Assembly (NCBI GenBank): GCA_030740135.1
Contig: JASLXW010000210.1
Location: 1-7,146 of the forward strand
Length of the DNA: 7,146 nt
Direction: 5' to 3'
Origin: Nitrospinota bacterium
GTDB lineage: Bacteria; UBA8248; JACPRG01
The first letter of the stretch is position 1. Each line of letters begins with the position of its first letter. The translations under genes and the position numbers were made by a program. This document shows positions 1 through 6,427 of this stretch, one piece after another. The notes under the pieces are model-generated. The model was not told the DNA's origin. It saw nothing but the letters and a program-made list of their open reading frames with translations, and made no database searches.

Positions 1-24
1 CCCCGTTCTTTCGTTCAGCATCCG

Positions 25-48
25 GCGGTTCTCGGAAACCCGAACCGC
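25..48 (-). terminator. Stem-loop just past the lipoprotein gene stop
   Basis: Bases 25-31 (GCGGTTC) pair perfectly with 42-48 (GAACCGC) around a 10-base loop. On the minus strand this 7-bp hairpin begins one base after the TAG stop at 50-52. No run of T follows on the minus strand, so it lacks half of an intrinsic terminator. It may be a weak terminator or a 3'-end stabilising hairpin. The placement is the main argument for it. Confidence 0.4.
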
Positions 49-49
49 T

Positions 50-577
50 CTATCGGGGACGGCCTTCCCCCAAACCCACAAAGAGACCGTTGCCCGACTG
101 GTACACGCCCCACGCCAGCACCCGGCCCTGCGAATTCACAAATTCCACCCGGGCCCGCTCCGGACCGGCCGGCTGGATCACCGCCACCCAAGTGCGGGCC
201 AGGGCGACGGCGTCCGCCTCTTTGATCGCGGGCTTGAGCAGGGCCCACCCCGACCTCATGATCACCCGGACGTCGTAGGGCCCCTTTCCCTTCCGCGCGG
301 ATTCCACCCTTCCAAACGTTTTCCCCCGCCGGTTCCCGACTTGAACCTGAAAATCCCGGGCCGGATGATCGACCCGGACCGGCTCACCGAATAACAGGCC
401 GCATCCACCGACGGCAGGCAGGGACAACGCCGCCAGGATCCAGCACGTCAAAATTTCGGAAACGCGCCGGTTTCGTCCCGCAAGGAGCCCGCCGGATCCG
501 CCCTCCCGAAAAACACGGATCGGCGCGATGTCTTTCTTCCCACCCTCCGGCGAGCCCGGCCTTACGGTTTCTTTCAT
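50..577 (-). CDS. Small predicted lipoprotein, function unknown
   Basis: A 175-residue protein that I do not recognise. The frame stays open upstream to 808, but ATG 577 is the best start because GGGTGA (582-587 on the plus strand) lies 4 bases before it and the upstream frame translates to low-complexity G/P/A/R sequence. Residues about 36-58 form a lipoprotein signal: a basic stretch (GRNRR), a hydrophobic core (ILTCWILAALSLPA) and a lipobox-like VGGC with the candidate lipidated Cys at residue 59. The n-region before it is unusually long, and no ATG, GTG or TTG start closer to the core was found. The residue after Cys is Gly rather than Asp, so by the usual Lol rule the protein would go to the outer membrane. 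The mature part is about 117 residues and looks beta-rich (for example RVEFVNSQGRVLAWGVYQSG). It is transcribed divergently from the 873 gene. Confidence 0.6.
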   Translation of the reverse strand: MKETVRPGSPEGGKKDIAPIRVFREGGSGGLLAGRNRRVSEILTCWILAALSLPAVGGCGLLFGEPVRVDHPARDFQVQVGNRRGKTFGRVESARKGKGPYDVRVIMRSGWALLKPAIKEADAVALARTWVAVIQPAGPERARVEFVNSQGRVLAWGVYQSGNGLFVGLGEGRPR

Positions 578-651
578 CGTTTCACCCGGATCGGGTTCGC
601 CGGTCAATGAGCCGCCTCCGGAATGCTTTACAGCTCTCGCGGCCGCGGGGC

Positions 652-676
652 CCCCGCCTCCCGCTTCCGGGCGGGG
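652..676. other. GC-rich hairpin in the divergent intergenic region
   Basis: Bases 652-658 (CCCCGCC) pair with 670-676 (GGCGGGG) around an 11-base loop that can itself fold. A competing small hairpin (645-648 with 654-657) shares the left arm. There is no T-tract on either side. It lies in the 295-base gap between two divergent genes, and on the minus strand it would fall in the leader of the lipoprotein gene. In DNA this GC-rich such structures can arise by chance. Confidence 0.25.
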
Positions 677-774
677 AGGATTCACACCGCGGAATGTTAT
701 CCTTCCCGCGCCGTGAAGTCCACCGGGCGCCGCCCGAAGACCCCGGGCGGCCGACGACGAAATCGAGGATTGCC

Positions 775-803
775 TTGCCGCCTCTGCGTCTCTCACATAT
801 ATT
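775..803 (+). promoter_or_regulatory. Sigma70-type promoter for the 873-1463 gene
   Basis: TTGCCG at 775-780 (4 of 6 to TTGACA), a 17-base spacer, then TATATT at 798-803 (5 of 6 to TATAAT). It lies in the locally most AT-rich part of the divergent region. Transcription would begin near 810, giving a leader of about 63 bases that contains the AGGAGG at 856-861. It could drive both the hypothetical gene and nagA, since only 26 bases separate them. Confidence 0.55.
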
Positions 804-872
804 GGCAAAAGGAAGACCCAAATTCCGATTTCACGGGCCGATTCATCAGATCATCAGGAGGACGGCGATTTC

Positions 873-1463
873 ATGAGTACCCTGAAGGAACAGTTGTTTT
901 TGGAGTTTGCTGCCGATGCGCTCTCCGGTCTCACGGACGAATTTCGCGGGAAGTTCACATCCAAGAAGGGGGATCGGTTCAACGTCCAAGGCGTCACCTA
1001 CGAGTTGGGCTCTCCGTTGCTCCGAGAGAACGTCATTCAATTCGAGATCAGCTCCAAGATCCCCCAGGACGAGTTCGCCAAAGACATGACGGAGACCAAA
1101 TATTTCAACGCCGTCAAGGCGATTGTCCAGAAGGGGAAGAAAAAGCCGAAGTCCATCGACATGGAGAACATTGTCCGGGAAACCCGTGATGACTCCCGCA
1201 AAGAACGCGATTACGTGAAGGTGACCTTCCAATACAAAGAAAAAGATCTCTACAGCGATAAAGAGATCGCCAAGTCCGTCGAGGAGATTTCCAAAAGCTC
1301 CTCCAAGGTGAAATTGCCCGAGGTGCCCGGCGTCCCCACGCTGGGGGGCCGCGTTCTCCTGGTGGCCCTCCGGGACAACCTCCGGCGGATGGCCGGAGAG
1401 AACGTCCAGCTTCTCATCGACGCCAACAACCAGGTCCGGAAAAAAATGAAGGCGCGCAAATAG
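873..1463 (+). CDS. Lysine-rich hypothetical protein
   Basis: A 196-residue protein of no family I recognise. The ATG is preceded by a perfect AGGAGG at 856-861, though the 11-base spacing is slightly long. No signal peptide or membrane segment is visible, so it is probably cytoplasmic. It has 26 lysines (about 13%) against 5 in 406 residues of the NagA encoded next to it, with a basic patch at residues 87-93 (KGKKKPK) and a basic end (RKKMKARK). Residues about 1-75 look like mixed helix and strand (FEISSKIP). A charged stretch follows at 100-145, then a short VPGVPTLGG linker (151-159) and a C-terminal amphipathic helix region (160-196). The basic surface could suit binding of nucleic acid or an acidic partner, but that is only inference. 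It has its own promoter and may be cotranscribed with nagA. Confidence 0.8.
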   Translation: MSTLKEQLFLEFAADALSGLTDEFRGKFTSKKGDRFNVQGVTYELGSPLLRENVIQFEISSKIPQDEFAKDMTETKYFNAVKAIVQKGKKKPKSIDMENIVRETRDDSRKERDYVKVTFQYKEKDLYSDKEIAKSVEEISKSSSKVKLPEVPGVPTLGGRVLLVALRDNLRRMAGENVQLLIDANNQVRKKMKARK

Positions 1464-1489
1464 CGAATCTTCCCCCAGGTCCGCGGAAC

Positions 1490-2710
1490 ATGGCCCCCCA
1501 CCCGATTCTTCTTCGGGGCGGCAGGGTTTACACCCCGGAAAGGACCTTCGTCCCCGCCGATATCATTCTCCGTCACGGGCGGATCGAAGCCCGTGAATCC
1601 CGTCTCGCCCCGCCGCCCGGCGCCCGCGTCGTCCATGTGGACGGGGGTCTCGTGGCGCCGGGATTCATCGATCTGCAGGTCAACGGAGTCGGCGGCCGGG
1701 CCATCCTGGAAGGAACGGAAGACGCCGTCCGGGCGACGGCCCGAAGCCTATCGGCCTCCGGGACGACGGCGTTCCTGCCTACCCTGATCAGCGCGCCTGA
1801 ATCCGCGCTGCTCGACGCCTTCTCGGCCATTCGCTCGGCCGCGCACCCCGCTCCGGACGGAGCGGACGAGCCCGCGGCCGCCTCCATCGCCGGCATCCAC
1901 CTGGAAGGCCCCTTCCTCAACCCGGAGATGGCCGGCGCGCATCCCCCGGAGCACATCCGGCCGCCCGACTCCGGCCTGTTCGGGCGGCTCTCGGACTCCT
2001 GGGCCGGAGCGGATGGGTCACCCGCGGCCCCCGCCCTCATCACTTTGGCGCCCGAGCTGCCCGGCGCCCTCGACCTGTTGAAAACCGTCGCGCAACGGGG
2101 CTGGTTGGCCGCGTTCGGCCATACGAAAGCCACGTATGAGGAAGCGGAGAGAGCGGTCCCCGAGGGCGTCCGACTGGCCACCCACGTCTTCAACCGGATG
2201 GGGGAATTCCACCACCGGGAACCGGGGGTCCTGGGGCTGGTCCTGACGGACGCGCGGGTGACGGCCGGATTCATCGCCGACGGGGTCCATGTCCACCCCG
2301 CCGCCCTCCAGGCGGCCCTTCGGCTCAAAGGAACGAGCGGGGCCTTTCTCGTGTCGGACGCCACGCCGGCCGGGGACGCCGCGCCGGATGGCGGGATAGG
2401 GCCGGCGGAATTTCGGATGGGCGACGCGCGAATTCTCGAGGAAAACGGCCGGCTCGTCACGTCCGGCGGAAGGCTTGCGGGCGCGCGCCTCAGCGCGCGG
2501 CGGGCGTTGGCCAACGTCGTCCGGCATTGCGGCTTCAGCGTCGAGGAGGCGCTTCCCTGGGTCACCGAGACCCCCGCCCGCGTTCTCGGTCTTTATGGAA
2601 AGAAGGGCGTTCTGGCGCCCGGGGCCGATGCGGACATCGTCGTTCTGGACGCCGACCTGGAAGCCCGGTGGGTCGCCGTGGGCGGCCGCGTGGCCGTGGA
2701 CCGGCTTTGA
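1490..2710 (+). CDS. nagA: N-acetylglucosamine-6-phosphate deacetylase
   Basis: Cytoplasmic enzyme that hydrolyses GlcNAc-6-phosphate to glucosamine-6-phosphate and acetate, in amino-sugar catabolism and peptidoglycan recycling. The 406 residues are a full-length amidohydrolase-superfamily protein. Visible motifs in order: GFIDLQVNG (58-66), HLEGPF (137-142, metal ligand E139), GHTKAT (210-215, H211), THVFNRM (231-237, H232), HREPG (242-246), IADGVHVHP (262-270, substrate His 267) and LVSDATPAGD (287-296, catalytic D290). The first motif carries Gln-x-Asn where many family members have His-x-His. This matches the E. coli-type mononuclear enzyme rather than the binuclear B. subtilis type. The C-terminal PGADADIVVLDA closes the small beta domain. 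The start is supported by AGGT at 1477-1480, 9 bases upstream, and by the N-terminal match to the family. No nagB, PTS or kinase gene lies nearby. Confidence 0.95.
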   Translation: MAPHPILLRGGRVYTPERTFVPADIILRHGRIEARESRLAPPPGARVVHVDGGLVAPGFIDLQVNGVGGRAILEGTEDAVRATARSLSASGTTAFLPTLISAPESALLDAFSAIRSAAHPAPDGADEPAAASIAGIHLEGPFLNPEMAGAHPPEHIRPPDSGLFGRLSDSWAGADGSPAAPALITLAPELPGALDLLKTVAQRGWLAAFGHTKATYEEAERAVPEGVRLATHVFNRMGEFHHREPGVLGLVLTDARVTAGFIADGVHVHPAALQAALRLKGTSGAFLVSDATPAGDAAPDGGIGPAEFRMGDARILEENGRLVTSGGRLAGARLSARRALANVVRHCGFSVEEALPWVTETPARVLGLYGKKGVLAPGADADIVVLDADLEARWVAVGGRVAVDRL

Positions 2711-2859
2711 GATAAGCGCAATTCCCTGGACAGCGGGTCCGCTCAACGTCAGGCCGCGCAAGTGGGAGCGGGTTAATCATCATATCGACCCCGCCGGGCC
2801 CTGATGAATTTCTAAAAACCGGCCCCGGTTCCTCAGACGTCCTGAACCCATACAACGGC

Positions 2860-2889
2860 TTGTTCGTGACCCGGATAGGCGGATAGAAT
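2860..2889 (+). promoter_or_regulatory. Weak candidate promoter for the deacylase-TPR cluster
   Basis: TAGAAT at 2884-2889 matches TATAAT at 5 of 6 positions. TTGTTC at 2860-2865 matches TTGACA at only 3 of 6, with an 18-base spacer. It sits in the 232-base gap after nagA and would put the transcript start near 2896, before the Shine-Dalgarno at 2932. The -35 element is poor, so an activator or a different sigma factor is possible. The rest of the gap (2711-2942) shows no gene or clear terminator. Confidence 0.3.
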
Positions 2890-2931
2890 TGGCGGGAGGG
2901 GTCTGGCCGTCCGCCTTGGACCGGAGCGGCC

Positions 2932-2937
2932 GGAGGT
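2932..2937 (+). promoter_or_regulatory. Shine-Dalgarno fixing a TTG start at 2943
   Basis: GGAGGT lies 5 bases before an in-frame TTG at 2943-2945. The longest open frame begins at another TTG (2889), but that one has no comparable ribosome binding site and adds 18 residues rich in G, R and S ahead of the family-like DRFDILFREATVYDG. The site therefore decides the start. Confidence 0.7.
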
Positions 2938-2942
2938 CGAGA

Positions 2943-4580
2943 TTGTCTGATCGGTTCGACATCCTGTTTCGAGAAGCCACTGTCTACGACGGCGCGGGCG
3001 GACCGCCCTTTCGGGGGGACGTGGCGACCCGGGGCGATAAAATCGTCGCCGTCCGGCACACGCCCGACGGGGGAAGCGCGGCCGCCGGGTCCTCGCGGCC
3101 GGTCGAGGCGAAACGCACCCTATCCCTGAACGGCAAGGCCCTGGCGCCCGGGTTCATTGATATCCATTCCCATTCCGACTACTCCCTTCTCATCAACCCC
3201 CTCGCCGAAAGCAAGGTCCGGCAGGGGGTGACGACCGAAGTGGGGGGCAATTGCGGGTATTCGGCCGCGCCCATCGGCGGCGAAGCAAAAGCCGAGCGCC
3301 GGAAGCTCTACCGGGAACGGTGGGGACTGGATCCCGATTTCTCCGATGTGAAGACCTACCTCGACCGTCTGGACGATTCGGGGCTCTCGGTGAACTATGT
3401 CCACCAGGCGGGACACAACACCATCCGGCAGTCCGTCATGGGCGGCGACGACAGGGCGGCGACGGAGACAGAGCTTCGAAGCATGACCGCGATGGTGGAG
3501 CGGGGGATGTCCGAGGGCGCCTTCGGCCTTTCCACGGGGCTGGTGTACGCGCCGGCGTGCTTCGCCTCCCCTGAAGAGACGGCCGCCCTGGCCGAGGCCG
3601 CCGCCGGACGAGCCGGGTTGTTCAGCGTCCACATGCGCAGCGAGGGGGCCGGACTCCTGGAGGCCATCGAAGAGGTGATCGACCTCGCTCGCCGGAGCGG
3701 GGTCCGCCTACAGATCTCCCACCTCAAGACGGCCGGACAACCGAACTGGTCGAAGATCGACGACGCCGTCAATCTCATCGAGGAGGCCGCGAAATCCGGA
3801 ATCGACGTGGCCTGCGACCGCTACCCGTACACGGCTTCCAACACCCATCTCTCCGCCCTGCTGCCCGACTGGGCCCACGAAGGCGGGAAGACGAAAACCC
3901 TGGCCCGGCTGCGCGACGCCGCCGGCCGATCGCGGATCCGCGAAGCCTGGGGGGGAAGGAATTGGGACAACGTCGTGATCTCCCTCGTGACCCGTCCCGA
4001 GAGCAAGCCGTTCGAGGGCCGGAGCGTTTCGGCGTGCGCGGCGCAAACCGGCCGGGAAGCGGCCGAATGGGCGATGGACCTTTTGCTCGCCGAGGACCTC
4101 TGGGTCGAGATCCTTCTGCTCAACCTCATGGATGAATCCAACCTTCGGAAAATTTTGCGAAAGCCCTACGTCTTCATCGGCTCCGACGCCGAGGCGCGGG
4201 CCCATTACGGCGTGTTGGGCGAGGGGGCGCCGCATCCGCGCGGGTTTGGGACCTTTCCGCGGGTCCTGGGAAGTCTCGTCCGGGGCGAGGGTCTGATGTC
4301 GCTCTCCGAAGCCATCGCCCGGATGACCTGCCTCCCCGCCCGCAGGGTGGGCGTCTCGGGCCGGGGCCGCGTCTCGCCCGGAATGAAGGCCGATCTCGTC
4401 GTCTTCGACCCGGAACGAATCGCCGACACCGCCACGTTTGAATCGCCGATCCGCTATCCGGAAGGAATCGACTTCGTGATGGTCAACGGTCAATTGACCG
4501 TAGAAGACGGGGTCCACCTCGGCGTCCGGGCCGGCCGCCCGCTGCGCGGCGCGGATCGACTCGTGCCAAGCGGGGAATAG
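2943..4580 (+). CDS. N-acyl-D-amino-acid deacylase (D-aminoacylase family)
   Basis: Zinc amidohydrolase that removes the acyl group from N-acyl-D-amino acids, giving the free D-amino acid and a carboxylate. It is 545 residues from TTG 2943, close to the family's usual length. Motifs: APGFIDIHSHSDY (68-80, HxH ligands H75 and H77), GGNCGYS (101-107, metal-bridging Cys104 typical of D-aminoacylases), GHNTIR (157-162), GLSTGLVYAP (195-204), HMRSE (230-234, His230), ISHLK (258-262, His260), FIGSDAEA (411-418, catalytic Asp415), HPRGFGTFPRVLG (431-443) and MTCLPARR (461-468). The family usually reads SDG where this has SDA. No signal peptide is seen, so it is probably cytoplasmic. Acyl and side-chain preference (neutral D-amino acid, D-Glu or D-Asp) cannot be read from the sequence. 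It is followed 5 bases later by the TPR gene, suggesting cotranscription. Confidence 0.92.
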   Translation: MSDRFDILFREATVYDGAGGPPFRGDVATRGDKIVAVRHTPDGGSAAAGSSRPVEAKRTLSLNGKALAPGFIDIHSHSDYSLLINPLAESKVRQGVTTEVGGNCGYSAAPIGGEAKAERRKLYRERWGLDPDFSDVKTYLDRLDDSGLSVNYVHQAGHNTIRQSVMGGDDRAATETELRSMTAMVERGMSEGAFGLSTGLVYAPACFASPEETAALAEAAAGRAGLFSVHMRSEGAGLLEAIEEVIDLARRSGVRLQISHLKTAGQPNWSKIDDAVNLIEEAAKSGIDVACDRYPYTASNTHLSALLPDWAHEGGKTKTLARLRDAAGRSRIREAWGGRNWDNVVISLVTRPESKPFEGRSVSACAAQTGREAAEWAMDLLLAEDLWVEILLLNLMDESNLRKILRKPYVFIGSDAEARAHYGVLGEGAPHPRGFGTFPRVLGSLVRGEGLMSLSEAIARMTCLPARRVGVSGRGRVSPGMKADLVVFDPERIADTATFESPIRYPEGIDFVMVNGQLTVEDGVHLGVRAGRPLRGADRLVPSGE

Positions 4581-4585
4581 ACACC

Positions 4586-6412
4586 ATGACAGACACCATA
4601 TTGACGCTCCTCATCGTTTCCTTCCTGATCGGCGTGGGCATCGCCTCGGTTCTGGTCCTGGCGTTCCGGTCGAGGAAGGTCCTGAAAGGCCTTCACAGCG
4701 GCCGAGGGTCCGATCGAGAGCTTATCAATGAGGACCGCATGGAGGAGTCGATCGAGGGCATTGAGGAAACCAGGCTGCTCAGCCGCCCGGGGAAAGGGAT
4801 GCCGAAACCTGTATCGGCGAAGGACACCTTGGGCGCCGGTTCGATCAACTTCGGAACCGGGCCGAGCGGATCGCGGACCGCGGCGGCTTCCCTGGAGGCG
4901 GAGACGCCCGGTTCGATCATCGCCGGGCCGGAGCCGCCCGGGCCGATGACGCCCGAGCCGGACGTTCGGTCATCGCACCCGATGGAAACTCATCCACCGG
5001 AGGATGAAGGCCTCTCCGAACCTCTACTGCTCGAGACGGATCGTCCGCCTTTCGACGACCCGAAAGGGGGAGAGGGGGACGAGGATCAACACGAACCGGC
5101 CGGCGACGCGCCGGTCGCCCAATCACGGCAAGAGCCCGGCGATTCCGCGGCGGTCTCCTCGGCGCCGGAATCCCGTCCTTTTCAACAGGGCGGCCCGGAG
5201 GGGGCGTTGAACCGACCTTCGGAGCTGGTGGCGAAATACGACCTCCCCGATCTGCCGCTGCTGGAATCCTGGCGTCCGCCGGGGCCTTCCAAATCCGAGG
5301 GCGGAGAGGAAGCCGACACCACCTCTCCCGGCATTCAACTGCCCCCGAACTTTTCGGACGAGTGGGCCGAAGTCCAGGCGGCCATCGATGAAGAAGAGGG
5401 CAAGGGCGGATTCATCCCGCCCGAAACCCATTTTCATCTAGCGCTCCTGGCTTTTTTCGCCGGAGAATTCGAGTCAGCGGTGGCCTATTCCCAGTTGACC
5501 CTGGACGCGGGCGCGGACCCCGCCGCGGTGCTGCATCTCCTCGGGCTGACCTATCACTTGCAGGGTTATGAAACCGAGGCGGAGGGCAGGCTCCGCGAGG
5601 CCGCAGAGACGAAGAACGTTTCGCCGGGCGACCGGGCGACCATCCTGACCAACCTGGGGCTGGCCTCCACCTACCGGCGCGCTCCCGACGACGCACTGGG
5701 ATATTTCGGACAGGCGCTCGAGATCCACCGCCTTCAAGGAAACAAGCGGGAAGAGGCCGAAACCCTCAGCCGGATGGGCCGGCTCTGCCGGGCCAAGCAA
5801 TCTCTTTACGAAGCCTCGAAGTACCACCTCGAAGCCTTGGAGGGTTGGCGCACATTGGAGGACCGGTCCAAAGTGGCGTTGGAGCTTCGGCTGATGGCCG
5901 CCGTGTTCCGCGAAAAAGGGGAGTGCACGGAGGCCCTGAAACTGAGCGAGCGGGCGCTGGCCATGAACCGGGAGTCGGGCAATGTGCGCGAGGAGGCCAT
6001 CAACCTCGGGAACATCGGGTTGATCTACAGCCTGGAAAAGGACTTCACGAAGGCGTTGGAATTTTTCCGCACCGGTCTTTCCCTCCACCGGCAGGTGGGA
6101 AACCCGAAGGGCGAGGCCAACAACCTGGGCAACATCGGAAACGTCCTTTTTCTCCAGGGCCAGACCCAGAAGTCGCTTCAGTCCTACCTGAGCGCCCTGG
6201 AGATCAATCGGAAAATCGGCTATTCCTGGGGCGAAGCGGTTGACCTCGGAAACATCGGAAAGATTCAGATGCACGAAAACGATCGCGCCGCGGCCGGGGA
6301 GAACCTGAAAGAGGCCCACCGGATATTCACCCGGCTTCACGCCACCGCGCAGGCGGACGCCATCCAGAGCGCCCTGGACCGGATCAGCGACGGGGGCGCC
6401 CGGAAACCCTAA
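4586..6412 (+). CDS. Membrane-anchored tetratricopeptide repeat protein
   Basis: A 608-residue protein with three parts. Residues about 4-27 are one membrane helix (ILTLLIVSFLIGVGIASVLV) followed by RSRK. By the positive-inside rule this places the rest in the cytoplasm. Residues about 36-275 are a Pro/Glu/Gly/Asp-rich linker, probably disordered. Residues 282-593 are TPRs: a 34-residue unit (282-315), a 38-residue unit (316-353), then six units of exactly 40 residues (354-593), the last three opening with LGNIG. TPR solenoids bind proteins, so a scaffold role is likely, with the partner unknown. The 40-residue helix-turn-helix period resembles the TPR_12/LGN-type repeat. ATG 4586 follows the deacylase stop by 5 bases, with GGGGA at 4572-4576 as a plausible ribosome site. 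No kinase, cyclase or DNA-binding domain is fused to it. Confidence 0.9.
   Translation: MTDTILTLLIVSFLIGVGIASVLVLAFRSRKVLKGLHSGRGSDRELINEDRMEESIEGIEETRLLSRPGKGMPKPVSAKDTLGAGSINFGTGPSGSRTAAASLEAETPGSIIAGPEPPGPMTPEPDVRSSHPMETHPPEDEGLSEPLLLETDRPPFDDPKGGEGDEDQHEPAGDAPVAQSRQEPGDSAAVSSAPESRPFQQGGPEGALNRPSELVAKYDLPDLPLLESWRPPGPSKSEGGEEADTTSPGIQLPPNFSDEWAEVQAAIDEEEGKGGFIPPETHFHLALLAFFAGEFESAVAYSQLTLDAGADPAAVLHLLGLTYHLQGYETEAEGRLREAAETKNVSPGDRATILTNLGLASTYRRAPDDALGYFGQALEIHRLQGNKREEAETLSRMGRLCRAKQSLYEASKYHLEALEGWRTLEDRSKVALELRLMAAVFREKGECTEALKLSERALAMNRESGNVREEAINLGNIGLIYSLEKDFTKALEFFRTGLSLHRQVGNPKGEANNLGNIGNVLFLQGQTQKSLQSYLSALEINRKIGYSWGEAVDLGNIGKIQMHENDRAAAGENLKEAHRIFTRLHATAQADAIQSALDRISDGGARKP
5645..6364 (+). 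repeat. Six in-frame 120-base TPR-coding repeats
   Basis: Codons 354-593 of the TPR gene divide without remainder into six units of 120 bases, starting at 5645, 5765, 5885, 6005, 6125 and 6245. The last three begin with near-identical DNA for LGNIG (CTCGGGAACATCGGG, CTGGGCAACATCGGA, CTCGGAAACATCGGA) and differ mostly at third positions. This is a protein-level repeat made by old tandem duplication rather than a recent DNA duplication. Confidence 0.85.
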
Positions 6413-6427
6413 TCCCTGCGAAGCCCT

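Noticed and set aside
578..808. Upstream extension of the lipoprotein frame to ATG 808
   Set aside because: It adds 77 low-complexity residues typical of random GC-rich frames, overlaps the promoter of the divergent gene, and ATG 577 has its own ribosome site.
2482..2499. Perfect GCGCGC hairpin with a four-base loop inside nagA
   Set aside because: It falls in the codons for GARLSARRAL of a conserved region, so codon choice in a GC-rich gene explains it.
1573..2565. 330-residue minus-strand open frame opposite nagA
   Set aside because: Arg/Ser/Pro-rich shadow of a confidently identified gene with no domain of its own.
2814..2830. Minus-strand hairpin (AACCG/CGGTT) followed by T residues
   Set aside because: Only a 5-bp stem with a short T run, and no minus-strand gene is present upstream for it to terminate.
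3708..4517. 269-residue minus-strand open frame opposite the deacylase
   Set aside because: Antisense shadow of a well-conserved coding region, with no recognisable motif.
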